The notes under the pieces: generated by a model
The model's input: only the letters and a program-made list of their open reading frames with translations
Told to the model about the DNA's origin: nothing
The model's database searches: none
From: Janthinobacterium silvisoli
GTDB taxonomy: Bacteria; Pseudomonadota; Gammaproteobacteria; Burkholderiales; Burkholderiaceae_D
Length of the DNA: 64,000 bases
Assembly: GCF_014200725.1 (NCBI RefSeq)
Contig: NZ_JACHCL010000001.1
Coordinates: 62,001 to 126,000 of the forward strand
Direction: 5' to 3'
Program-made: the position numbers and the translations under genes
Shown here: in pieces, positions 56,322 to 64,000 of the stretch
Layout: each line of letters begins with the position of its first letter
Position numbering within the stretch: position 1 is the stretch's first letter

Positions 56322-57881
56322 ATGGAATACGCCATGACCTTGCCCATCTCCCCTACCGACACCACCGCCCCCTTGTACTCCATCGCCGAGATCCGCGCCG
56401 TCGAACTGTCGACCGCTGCCACCCTGCCAGAAGCCGCATTGATGCAGCGCGCGGGCCAGGCAGCGGCCACCGCCGCATTAAAACTGCTCAATGGTGCGCA
56501 AGATGACGGCGCCGGCCACAGGCGCGTGCTGGTACTGGCTGGCCCCGGCAACAATGGCGGCGACGCCTTCGAGGTGGCGGCCCACCTGGCTGGCAGCGGC
56601 ATCGAAGTGCTGGTGTGGACGGCGCCCGAAGCGTTAGCCACCTCGCCTGAACGCGAACAGGCACTGGCCCGCGCCCGCAACAGCGTGGCGCGCTTCATCA
56701 GCGCCGACACCGGTATGGCCTCGGTGGCGGTCGGTGCGGCGCCGTGGAACCTGGTGATCGATGGCTTGTTCGGCATCGGTGCTTCCCGCCCCCTGAACGA
56801 CGCCTGCCGCGACGTGGCGCAACTGGTCAACCAGCTCGATTGCCCCATACTGGCGCTTGACGTGCCCAGCGGCCTGGATGCAGACACGGGCGCCGTTGAT
56901 GGCGTAGCCATCCGCGCCAGCCACACCATCACCTTCATCGGCGACAAGCCAGGCTTGCACACGGCCGATGGCCTTGATCATGCAGGCAGCGTGGAAGTGG
57001 CCGCGCTGGCGATCGATCCGGCGCTGCTGCCGCCAGCGAAAGCACAGTTGAATGGCCTGCATCTGTTCCGCAGGCAGTTGCAGCCGCGCCGCCAGAATAC
57101 GCACAAGGGCAGCTTTGGCAGCCTGGCCGTGATCGGCGGCGCGCCGGGCATGGCGGGTGCGCCCATCCTGTCGGCACGCACTGCCCTGCACGCAGGCGCG
57201 GGAAGGGTCTACGTGGCGTTCGCCGGCACGCCGCCCGCCTACGACAGCGGCCAGCCTGAACTGATGTGCCGGCCCGCGGCAGACCTGGATTTCTCGGGTT
57301 TCAATTACTCGGCGCTGGTGGCCGGCCCCGGCCTGGGCGATAGCCTAGACGCCGTGGAATTGCTGCAGCGGGCCATCGATAGCGACAGCCCCTTGCTGCT
57401 GGACGCCGACGCGCTCAACCTGATGACGGCCGAACCGGAACTGCAATCGGCGCTGGCCACGCGTGCCGGCGCCACGATATTGACGCCGCATCCGCTGGAA
57501 GCGGCCCGTTTGCTCGACATGACGGTGGCGCAGGTGCAGGCTGACCGCCTGGCCGCCGCCCGCCAGCTGGCAGCCCAGCTGGGCGTGATCGTCGTATTGA
57601 AAGGCGCAGGTACGGTGGTGGCAAGCCAGGATGGCAAGGTGGTGATCAATACCACGGGCGGCCCGGCCCTGGCCACGGCCGGCACGGGTGATGTATTGTC
57701 CGGCCTGTGCGGCAGTCTGCTGGCGCAGGGCTGGCCCGAATGGGAAGCGGCCATCGCCGCCGTCTGGCTGCATGGCGCCGCCGCCGATGCGCTGGTGGCC
57801 GCCGGCAGCGGACCGATCGGCTTGACGGCTGGCGAATTGATACCGGCGATCCGCAAGCTGATGAATAGCTTGACGGCCTAG
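56322..57881 (+). CDS. nnr: Bifunctional NAD(P)HX epimerase / ADP-dependent NAD(P)HX dehydratase
   Basis: A 519-residue fusion that repairs hydrated NAD(P)H. The N-terminal epimerase domain (about 20-235) has GPGNNGGDAFEVA and DVPSGLDADTG. The C-terminal dehydratase domain (about 255-515) has T-H-K-G-S-F-G, LSARTALHAGAGRVYV, L-T-P-H-P-L-E-A and N-T-T-G-G-P-A-L-A-T-A-G-T-G-D-V-L. ATG 56334 is an alternative start. The stop region overlaps the convergent ABC gene by 4 bases. Confidence 0.93.
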   Translation: MEYAMTLPISPTDTTAPLYSIAEIRAVELSTAATLPEAALMQRAGQAAATAALKLLNGAQDDGAGHRRVLVLAGPGNNGGDAFEVAAHLAGSGIEVLVWTAPEALATSPEREQALARARNSVARFISADTGMASVAVGAAPWNLVIDGLFGIGASRPLNDACRDVAQLVNQLDCPILALDVPSGLDADTGAVDGVAIRASHTITFIGDKPGLHTADGLDHAGSVEVAALAIDPALLPPAKAQLNGLHLFRRQLQPRRQNTHKGSFGSLAVIGGAPGMAGAPILSARTALHAGAGRVYVAFAGTPPAYDSGQPELMCRPAADLDFSGFNYSALVAGPGLGDSLDAVELLQRAIDSDSPLLLDADALNLMTAEPELQSALATRAGATILTPHPLEAARLLDMTVAQVQADRLAAARQLAAQLGVIVVLKGAGTVVASQDGKVVINTTGGPALATAGTGDVLSGLCGSLLAQGWPEWEAAIAAVWLHGAAADALVAAGSGPIGLTAGELIPAIRKLMNSLTA

Positions 57882-58630
57882 ACCAAACGACCCGCCGCAA
57901 TCGTGATCGTGCGGCCGCAGCGGGCCGCTATCGAGGTATCGTGGGTCACCAGCACCAGGGTCGAACCGCGTTCGCGGTTCAACTCAAACATCAGCTGGAT
58001 CACGGCTTCGCCGGTGGCCGCATCCAGGCTGCCGGTGGGTTCATCGGCGAACAGCAGCGGTGGTTCGGTCACAAAGGCGCGCGCCAGGGCCACGCGCTGC
58101 TGCTCGCCGCCGGACAGGTATTTCGGATAGTGCTTGAGACGGCTGCCCAGGTTGACCCGGCCCAGCATGGCTTGCGCCTTTTCCTTTGCATCGGGGTCGC
58201 CGCGCAATTCCAGCGGCAGCATGACGTTTTCCAGTGCCGTCAGATGGGTCAGCAGCTGGAAGGACTGGAACACGAAACCCAGCTTTTCCTTGCGAAAGCC
58301 GGCCCGGCCATCTTCATCGAGCGCGAAGATATCGGTGCCGTCGAGGATGACCTTGCCTTCGGTGGGCGTGTCCAGGCCGGCCAGCAAACCGAGCAAGGTG
58401 GATTTGCCGGAACCGGATGCGCCGACGATGGCCAGCGTCTCGGCCGTTTGCACGGTAAAATCAACGTGATGCAGGATGGTCAGCTCACCATCGGCATCGG
58501 GTACGCGCTTGGCCAGATTACGCACTTCAATCGCGGGCTGGCCGCTTTGGCCAGTCGTGGCTGCCGGCTTGTGGGCCGCTGCCGCTTCGGGAAGAAAATT
58601 GATGGAAGTCGCTTTAGGGAATTCGGGCAT
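57878..58630 (-). CDS. ABC transporter ATP-binding protein (LolD/YbbA-like)
   Basis: A 250-residue nucleotide-binding subunit. Walker A is GASGSGKS, the signature is LSGGEQQRVALARAF, and Walker B is P-L-L-F-A-D-E-P-T-G-S-L-D. It resembles YbbA, whose gene in E. coli and many Proteobacteria lies divergently beside the arylesterase tesA; the same arrangement is seen here. The permease gene (ybbP type) is not adjacent in this window, which is unusual. Confidence 0.9.
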   Translation of the reverse strand: MPEFPKATSINFLPEAAAAHKPAATTGQSGQPAIEVRNLAKRVPDADGELTILHHVDFTVQTAETLAIVGASGSGKSTLLGLLAGLDTPTEGKVILDGTDIFALDEDGRAGFRKEKLGFVFQSFQLLTHLTALENVMLPLELRGDPDAKEKAQAMLGRVNLGSRLKHYPKYLSGGEQQRVALARAFVTEPPLLFADEPTGSLDAATGEAVIQLMFELNRERGSTLVLVTHDTSIAARCGRTITIAAGRLV

Positions 58631-58682
58631 GCTGATCTATCTTAAAAAAATTCGTGAACACAGTGGTGAAAAGGTCAGCCGC

Positions 58683-59318
58683 ATGCGGCGACGCACCCTG
58701 TCCTTGCTTCCTGCGGCAGCCCTGCTGATGGCAGCAGGCATGGCGAACGCCTATTCTGCACCAAAAACGCTGCTGGTGCTCGGCGATAGCCTCTCTGCCG
58801 AATATGGTTTGGCACGCGGCACGGGCTGGGTTGCCCTGCTGGAACAGCGTTTAAAAACACAAAACAATAACACGCAGGTCGTCAACGCCAGCATCAGCGG
58901 CGAAACCACCAGCGGCGGCCGCGCGCGCCTGCCAGCCCTGCTGTCCAAGCACCACCCTGACGTGGTGCTGATCGAACTGGGCGCCAACGACGGTTTGCGC
59001 GGCTTGCCTGTGGCCGCCGCCGAAGCGAATTTGCGCGCCATGGGCGAGGCGGTAAAACAAGCCGGCGCACAGGTGGTGCTGGTCGGCATGCGCATGCCAC
59101 CCAACTATGGCCGCGACTATGCGGACAAATTCTCTGCCTTGTATGCCAGGCTGGGCAAGGAATGGAAAGCGCCGCTGGTGCCCTTCATGTTCGCCGGCGT
59201 GCCCGACCAGCCGCAATTCTTCCAGGCCGACCGCATGCACCCCACTGCCATCGCCCACCCTACCATCCTCAACAATATCTGGCCGCAACTGGCGCCCTTG
59301 TTAAAGGCGCACAAGTGA
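58683..59318 (+). CDS. Exported SGNH arylesterase/thioesterase I (TesA-like)
   Basis: A 211-residue SGNH hydrolase with a signal peptide (MRRRTLSLLPAAALLMAAGMANA). Catalytic blocks are visible: G-D-S-L-S (block I Ser), G-E-T in the second block, G-A-N-D-G in block III and D-R-M-H-P (Asp and His of block V). It hydrolyses acyl esters or thioesters in the periplasm. ATG 58629 is an alternative, but the start at 58683 makes a normal signal peptide. Divergent from the ABC ATPase. Confidence 0.9.
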   Translation: MRRRTLSLLPAAALLMAAGMANAYSAPKTLLVLGDSLSAEYGLARGTGWVALLEQRLKTQNNNTQVVNASISGETTSGGRARLPALLSKHHPDVVLIELGANDGLRGLPVAAAEANLRAMGEAVKQAGAQVVLVGMRMPPNYGRDYADKFSALYARLGKEWKAPLVPFMFAGVPDQPQFFQADRMHPTAIAHPTILNNIWPQLAPLLKAHK

Positions 59319-59410
59319 AAGCTTGATTGATATAGTTTAGTGGATATGCCTTAAAACCTGCTCATCGGCAAGGGCTACAGTGACCAGTCCGGTCACGATG
59401 AAGGCTTGTC

Positions 59411-59768
59411 ATGAGCGACACGCAAGGCAGCGATCCTGACAACCCATTCGATGCAAAAGTCGCCGTGGTGGTGGGCCAGGCAGACCTTCAATATGCCTGC
59501 CTTGCTGGGCGAAACGGGCGCTGGCACGGCGCTGACGAACGTGGCGCTGGCGATCGCCTATGCCAACCACGTAGGTGGTCCCGTACTGGTGGCGGGCACC
59601 AGTGAAGCGCAACAGGTGACGGCGCTGGTGGTCGCGCCGCCGGCCGTGATCCGTCCCATCGATCACGACAAAGCCTGGTTTCGCGCCCGTGGCGGCAATA
59701 CCGTCTTCTTGCCATGGTGGGGCTTGCGCTACGATGCGCGGCCGGGATCGCAGGGTTATTCGAGATAA
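59411..59768 (+). pseudogene. Frameshifted gene remnant, family unrecognised
   Basis: ATG 59411, after AAGG, opens MSDTQGSDPDNPFDAKVAVVVGQ. Coding-like sequence then continues in another frame from about 59485: F-N-M-P-A-L-L-G-E-T-G-A-G, then TNVALAIAYANHVGGPVLVA, later WFRARGGNTVFLPWWGLR, to TAA 59766-59768. A duplicated GCAG-like tetranucleotide near 59477-59483 would account for the shift. The total (about 117 residues) looks like the C-terminal end of a longer protein. I cannot name the family. Confidence 0.5.
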
Positions 59769-59782
59769 ATTAAGTTTGTACC

Positions 59783-59813
59783 CAAAAAAAATAGCCGCTC
59801 GAAAGCGGCTATT
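59783..59813 (-). terminator. Rho-independent terminator of ppiD
   Basis: An 11-base stem (AAATAGCCGCT and AGCGGCTATTT) with a CGAA loop, and a run of A on the left that becomes T8 in leftward transcripts. It lies 22 bases past the ppiD stop. Confidence 0.9.
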
Positions 59814-59834
59814 TTTATGGCTAAAAGCAATCTA

Positions 59835-61757
59835 TTACGGTGCTTCCGGTGCCTGGGCTGGGGCGGCGATCGGTTTCACGATCTTGACCTTGGCCTTGGT
59901 TTTCAGGTATTCGACGTAATCAAACATTTCCTGTTGCGACAGGATGTTGCCGATCTGGTCTTTCTCTTGCTGGCGGCGTGCCTGGTCGACTTCGGCTGGC
60001 TGTTGTACCTTGCCGATGCGGTAGATGCCGTAGCCCATGGCTGGCAGGTCCACTCCCACGTAGGCTGGCAGCTTGCTGGTGTCGGCCTTCATCACTTGCG
60101 CGATGGCGGCGCGGTTGATGCCGTCCAGCTTGCTGCGCGATACCCATTGTGCGGCGCCGAAACCGGTCGCGTCACCCGAGGTTTTCAAGGCGGCCAATTT
60201 GGTTTCGCCGTCTTTCTTCGCCAGTTTTTCCGCTTCTTCCATGGTCACGCGCTGACGGATCATGGCATCGACTTCAGCCAGTGGACGCTTCGCAGCAGCC
60301 TGGAACTCGACGATACGGCCCGATATCAGGGTATTGGGCGCAATTTCCACGGCTTCCGTATTGCGCTTGTCTTTCAGCGAATCGTTCGAGAACAATACTT
60401 TCAGAAACTTGGCGTTGTTGTACGGCGCTGCGCCCAGTACCGGCGATGGCGTCATGCCGACATTCGCAACGGTTTCCACTTTCAGTTTCAGCTTGTCAGC
60501 CACTGGCTTCAGGCTATCCGATTGGGTGTACACCAGGTCGGTGAATTGCTCGGCCAGGTCCGAGAATTTCTTCGCGGCGAACTGCTTGCGCAAATCCGCG
60601 GTAATCTGGCCTTTGACTTCGTCCAGCGTTTGCACGTGTTCCGGCTTGTCGGAAGTCACGGTCAGGATGTGGTAGCCGTAGTCCGAAGCAACAACATCGC
60701 TGATCTCGCCTTGCTTGAGCTTGGCAACTGCATCTTGCAGCGGTTTCGGCAAGCCATCCTTGACGACTACGCCCAGGTCACCACCCTGTTCGGCAGAAGC
60801 TGGATCTTGCGACTTGGCCTTGGCGATAGCAGCAAACTCGGCTGGCGTCTTGCGCACTTCAGCCAGGATGGTCTCAGCCTTGGCCTTGGCGGCTGCCTTG
60901 TCGGCGGCGCTGGCGTCTTTTTTGACAGCGATCAGGATGTGGCTGGCACGACGCTCTTCCGGGCTGGTGAAAGCCTTCTGGTTTTTCGCGTAGTAGCTGG
61001 ACACATCGGCATCGCTGACATCGACCTGGTCGCTGACGGAAGCGCTGTCCAGGACGGCGTATTCGATCTTCGCGTGGGCCGGGATTTCAAACTGCTTGCC
61101 GTTCTTGTCGTAGAACGCCTTGACCATCTCGTCCGTGACCTTGACTTGCGACACGTACTGGGCGATCGGCAACAGCAGTTCCTGCACTTCACGCTCTTCC
61201 GAGGTGATGTCCGACAGGCGCTTGCTGACGGCGTTCGGCACGAAGGCGCTGCCTTGTACGGCGCCAGCCAGTTGCTGCAGGGCCAGGTCGCTGCGGCGGC
61301 GCGCATCGTACATCTGCGGCGTCATGCCTTGCGCGGCCAGCATCTGCTTGTAGCGTTCCAGGTCGAATTTACCGTCCGGCAAGGTCAAGCCTGGAATTTC
61401 CAGCACTTCCTTTTGCAGCACGGCATCGCTGATGACCAGGTGGCTGCGGCCAACTTCGGCAGCCACGGCACGTTCAGCGATCAGGTTATCGAGGATGCCC
61501 TTGCGCGCTTCCGGCGTGTCGAACATTTTCTGGTCAAACTGCTCGCCCATCATCTGGCGGTAGCGGTCGATCTGCTGGCGTTGCGCTTCTTCATATTGCT
61601 GCTGCGTGATGACCTGATCGCCGACCTTGGCGATGGTGTTCGCGCCGTCGCCGAAGCTTTGGTAGCCACTGATACCGACCAGTGCAAAGGACGGGACGAT
61701 GATCAACATCAGGAGAAACTGCATCAAGCGTCGATGGGTACGAATAAATTCAAACAT
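59835..61757 (-). CDS. ppiD: Periplasmic folding chaperone PpiD (SurA N-domain, rotamase)
   Basis: A 640-residue membrane-anchored foldase. One transmembrane helix (residues 12-34) leads to a periplasmic SurA-like N-domain (VGDQVITQQQYEEAQRQQ), then a parvulin-type domain (ASHILIAVKKDAS, PASAEQGGDLGVV, DVVASDYGYHILTV) and a C-terminal domain. It helps fold exported proteins emerging from SecYEG. The start at 61757 (MFEFIRTHRRLMQ) is typical; the leader carries a terminator-like hairpin at 61791-61816. Confidence 0.93.
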   Translation of the reverse strand: MFEFIRTHRRLMQFLLMLIIVPSFALVGISGYQSFGDGANTIAKVGDQVITQQQYEEAQRQQIDRYRQMMGEQFDQKMFDTPEARKGILDNLIAERAVAAEVGRSHLVISDAVLQKEVLEIPGLTLPDGKFDLERYKQMLAAQGMTPQMYDARRRSDLALQQLAGAVQGSAFVPNAVSKRLSDITSEEREVQELLLPIAQYVSQVKVTDEMVKAFYDKNGKQFEIPAHAKIEYAVLDSASVSDQVDVSDADVSSYYAKNQKAFTSPEERRASHILIAVKKDASAADKAAAKAKAETILAEVRKTPAEFAAIAKAKSQDPASAEQGGDLGVVVKDGLPKPLQDAVAKLKQGEISDVVASDYGYHILTVTSDKPEHVQTLDEVKGQITADLRKQFAAKKFSDLAEQFTDLVYTQSDSLKPVADKLKLKVETVANVGMTPSPVLGAAPYNNAKFLKVLFSNDSLKDKRNTEAVEIAPNTLISGRIVEFQAAAKRPLAEVDAMIRQRVTMEEAEKLAKKDGETKLAALKTSGDATGFGAAQWVSRSKLDGINRAAIAQVMKADTSKLPAYVGVDLPAMGYGIYRIGKVQQPAEVDQARRQQEKDQIGNILSQQEMFDYVEYLKTKAKVKIVKPIAAPAQAPEAP

Positions 61758-61790
61758 GGTCAGCCAATTCGGGATGAGTGGATCACTATA

Positions 61791-61816
61791 AAAAAAGGCG
61801 AACATGCGTTCGCCTT
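61791..61816 (-). promoter_or_regulatory. Terminator-like hairpin in the ppiD leader
   Basis: A 9-base stem (AAGGCGAAC and GTTCGCCTT) with an ATGC loop is followed by T6 in leftward transcripts, 34 bases before the ppiD ATG. It may end an upstream transcript or attenuate ppiD. The 61817-62140 stretch upstream holds no supported gene; it does contain a strong AGGAGG (complement of 61915-61920) with only a very short frame after it. Confidence 0.55.
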
Positions 61817-62140
61817 GATTTCTTCGGCGGAATGGACGGGACAGATGTCCACTTCCCCTTTAAATTCAACAACTTGGCGCTGGAACTAAAGCAGGATTCT
61901 GACGCCCAAGCTATTACCTCCTGATTCTACAATGCCCATAGCGCTATAGCAAGGGTAAATCAGGGTGCGCGCCCTGTCCCGAGGCGCAGCCTAGACCCCT
62001 ACAACAGCGCTGGCGATGCATGCCATTGAACATGGACAAACTTAAAGGCGATTTAAAAACTTGCTGATTCTTTATTCAAAATACCGCGCAGAATATTTAA
62101 AAGGCAAACACCAAAGATAATCGGCGAGATAAAACAAAAA

Positions 62141-62168
62141 ACCCGCCAGACTTTACAGTCTGGCGGGT
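62141..62168 (-). terminator. Rho-independent terminator of the tRNA-Asp pair
   Basis: A perfect 12-base stem (ACCCGCCAGACT and AGTCTGGCGGGT) with a 4-base loop, 11 bases past the downstream tRNA. The left flank AAAACAAAAA becomes a T-rich tail in leftward transcripts. Confidence 0.9.
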
Positions 62169-62178
62169 TCTCATATTC

Positions 62179-62255
62179 TGGCGGAGCGGACGGGACTCGA
62201 ACCCGCGACCCCCGACGTGACAGGCCGGTATTCTAACCAACTGAACTACCACTCC
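62179..62255 (-). tRNA. tRNA-Asp (GTC), copy 2
   Basis: 77 bases including an encoded CCA. On the leftward strand it reads GGAGTGG acceptor, the anticodon loop CTGTCAC with anticodon GTC, and the T-arm GGTTCGAGTCC. It differs from copy 1 at only two positions (62209-62215 and 62230 regions). Confidence 0.95.
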
Positions 62256-62273
62256 TAAAGAGCGTATTTTTTT

Positions 62274-62350
<77 letters not shown>

Positions 62351-62449
62351 GTAAAAATACACTTGCTACTGCATTTGTATTCAAGGCCGCGAACTGACTG
62401 GCAATTAACAACCTTGAATTTACAGCACCCGAAGATGCTGCCAAACGTT

Positions 62450-62473
62450 TTCGGTGATTGTCACCTCACCGAA
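62450..62473 (-). terminator. Hairpin after hupB
   Basis: An 8-base stem (TTCGGTGA and TCACCGAA) with an 8-base loop lies just past the hupB stop. The T-tract is poor, so termination strength is uncertain. Confidence 0.4.
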
Positions 62474-62478
62474 GTCGA

Positions 62479-62751
62479 TTAGTTTACAGCATCCTTCAAA
62501 GCTTTACCAGCTTTAAATTTTGGAACTTTAGCAGCTTCGATGGTGATTGCTTCTTTGGTGCGTGGGTTGCGGCCAGTGCGTTCTGCACGTTCGCTTACCG
62601 AGAAGGTACCGAAACCAACCAGCGTGACGCTGTCGTTGTTTTTCAAAGTTTCCGTTACGCCGCCGATAACAGCGTCGAGTGCGCGCGCAGCGGCGGCTTT
62701 GGAAATGTCAGCTTTTTCAGCAATGTGGTCGATCAATTCAGTCTTGTTCAC
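62479..62751 (-). CDS. hupB: DNA-binding protein HU
   Basis: A 90-residue HU protein, [11 protein letters not shown] at the start and the DNA-binding arm with [18 protein letters not shown]. The GTG at 62751 is chosen over ATG 62757 because it gives exactly the usual 90 residues and a GGGGA ribosome-binding site at proper spacing. It follows lon on the same strand, a common order in Proteobacteria. Confidence 0.92.
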   Translation of the reverse strand: MNKTELIDHIAEKADISKAAAARALDAVIGGVTETLKNNDSVTLVGFGTFSVSERAERTGRNPRTKEAITIEAAKVPKFKAGKALKDAVN

Positions 62752-62905
62752 TAGCATCCCCAATTACAAAGGTATAAAACGTTACCGTATCCTTGCGGCA
62801 CTTTTGGCACCACAGCTATCCGGCGAAAAAAATGTGCAGCCGTATTAAACAAGCCACACAGTAGGTGTGTCAAGCGCTTTGGGGGCGCAATTCACGTTTG
62901 AATAT

Positions 62906-62934
62906 AAAACAAGCGCTCTAAAAGCGCTTGTTTT
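62906..62934 (-). terminator. Rho-independent terminator of lon
   Basis: A perfect 12-base stem (AAAACAAGCGCT and AGCGCTTGTTTT) with a 5-base loop, 20 bases past the lon stop. It separates lon from hupB, so hupB likely has its own promoter in 62752-62905. Confidence 0.88.
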
Positions 62935-62954
62935 AGGAAAACAACGGTAAAACG

Positions 62955-64000
62955 TTAGTGTTTTACCACCTCGCCCGCAGCATCAGGCTTGGCAGCCGCC
63001 GCCGTCACCGCTTCCACGGCAGCGACTTCTGCCAGTGGTTCAGGCAAGCGCTCCAGGGCGATTTCCAGCACTTTATCGATCCAGCGCACCGGCACGATCT
63101 CGAGCTTGTTCTTGACGTTGTCCGGAATATCGGCCAGGTCTTTCACGTTTTGCTCTGGGATCAAGACCGTCTTGATACCGCCGCGATGGGCTGCCAGCAG
63201 CTTTTCTTTCAAGCCGCCGATCGGCAACACTTCGCCGCGCAAGGTGATCTCGCCCGTCATCGCCACGTCGGCGCGCACAGGAATGCCCGTGAAGACCGAC
63301 ACCATCGCCACCGTCATCGCTGCGCCAGCCGATGGACCATCCTTCGGTGTCGCACCTTCCGGCACGTGGATGTGGATATCGCTTTTCTCGAACACGTCCG
63401 CCTTGATGCCCAGGCGCTGGGCCCGGCTGCGCACGACGGTACGTGCCGCTTCGATCGATTCCTTCATCACGTCGCCCAGGGTGCCGGTGCGTATCACGCC
63501 ACCCTTGCCCGGCATCGACACGGCCTCGATGGTCAGCAAGTCCCCGCCCACCTCGGTCCATGCCAGGCCGACCACTTGGCCCACTTGGTTTTCTTTCTCG
63601 GCGACACCGAAATCGTAGCGGCGCACACCGAGGAATTTATCCAGGTTTTTCGAGTTGACGATGACTTTCTTGTCCGATTTTTTCAGCAGCAGCATCTTGA
63701 CGACCTTGCGGCAGATCTTCGACACTTCACGCTCAAGCGAACGCACACCGGCTTCCCGCGTGTAGTAGCGGATGATGTCGCGCAGCGCCGATTCGGCCAC
63801 CGAAATTTCCTCTTCCTTCAGACCATTGTTCTTGATCTGTTTCGGCAGCAGATAACGTTGCGCGATGCTGGTTTTTTCGTCTTCCGTGTAACCGGACAGG
63901 CGAATTACTTCCATGCGGTCGAGCAAGGCTGGCGGAATATTGTACGAGTTCGAGGTCGCCACGAACATCACGTCCGACAAGTCGAAATCGACTTCGATGT
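62955..64000 (-). CDS. lon: ATP-dependent protease Lon, C-terminal part (partial)
   Basis: The 3' 348 codons of lon; the 5' end lies beyond the window. Visible parts are the end of the AAA+ module ([21 protein letters not shown]), the sensor-2 region ([21 protein letters not shown]) and the protease domain. Catalytic Ser is in P-K-D-G-P-S-A-G and Lys in [19 protein letters not shown]. Lon degrades misfolded and regulatory proteins in the cytoplasm. Confidence 0.96.
   Translation of the reverse strand, partial: IEVDFDLSDVMFVATSNSYNIPPALLDRMEVIRLSGYTEDEKTSIAQRYLLPKQIKNNGLKEEEISVAESALRDIIRYYTREAGVRSLEREVSKICRKVVKMLLLKKSDKKVIVNSKNLDKFLGVRRYDFGVAEKENQVGQVVGLAWTEVGGDLLTIEAVSMPGKGGVIRTGTLGDVMKESIEAARTVVRSRAQRLGIKADVFEKSDIHIHVPEGATPKDGPSAGAAMTVAMVSVFTGIPVRADVAMTGEITLRGEVLPIGGLKEKLLAAHRGGIKTVLIPEQNVKDLADIPDNVKNKLEIVPVRWIDKVLEIALERLPEPLAEVAAVEAVTAAAAKPDAAGEVVKH

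Noticed and set aside
59817..61889. A 690-codon rightward open frame opposite ppiD
   Set aside because: It is antisense to a well-supported gene and its translation is Gln/His/Arg-rich low-complexity sequence typical of GC-rich shadow frames.

Overview
The window is a high-GC chromosomal segment that looks like an Oxalobacteraceae betaproteobacterium (Janthinobacterium/Duganella/Massilia group). This rests on the gene families present: a PEP-CTERM/exosortase A exopolysaccharide locus with PrsK/PrsR, PurL and PurT together, a lon-hupB pair, PpiD, and paired tRNA-Asp genes. Species cannot be fixed from the sequence alone. Codon-rich GC DNA gives many long antisense open frames, which are left out.

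Layout. 1-6.5 kb: exosortase A-associated cluster. A leftward acyl-CoA ligase and the start of a probable PLP decarboxylase stand opposite a tightly overlapping rightward operon (GNAT, acyl carrier protein, two alpha/beta hydrolases, GT4 glycosyltransferase, TPR protein). 6.5-16.2 kb: purT and housekeeping or accessory genes (VOC protein, LysR with a divergent MFS pump, a degenerate CPBP protein, a chemoreceptor, an LpxO-like hydroxylase, a DUF1439 lipoprotein). 16.2-17.3 kb: a membrane protein followed by a 24-residue hydrophobic peptide. 17.5-22.3 kb: leftward operon of the PEP-CTERM sugar transferase, prsK and prsR. 22.5-24.1 kb: nadB.

24.2-30.1 kb: a leftward five-gene operon combining a TerY-like vWA protein, a PP2C phosphatase, a transmembrane kinase with TPR and a possible TonB-C-like end, and two exported MORN/YwqK-repeat proteins. 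A third MORN paralogue stands alone at 34.3-35.8 kb. 30.3-34.3 kb: a frameshifted lipoprotein gene and two divergent redox-enzyme/regulator pairs. 36-36.8 kb: Amj-type lipid II flippase. 36.8-39.2 kb: a strikingly AT-rich island with a ParA-like ATPase and two overlapping genes of unknown function, the best candidate for an acquired, undescribed system.

39.3-64 kb: mostly core genes: purL, a diguanylate cyclase facing a REC-TPR protein, TetR downstream of gcd with a palindromic operator, alcohol dehydrogenase with divergent AraC, a fused 5-oxoprolinase, NAD(P)HX repair enzyme, ABC ATPase with divergent arylesterase, ppiD, two tRNA-Asp genes, hupB and the 3' part of lon. No rRNA, CRISPR array, insertion sequence or complete prophage was seen.
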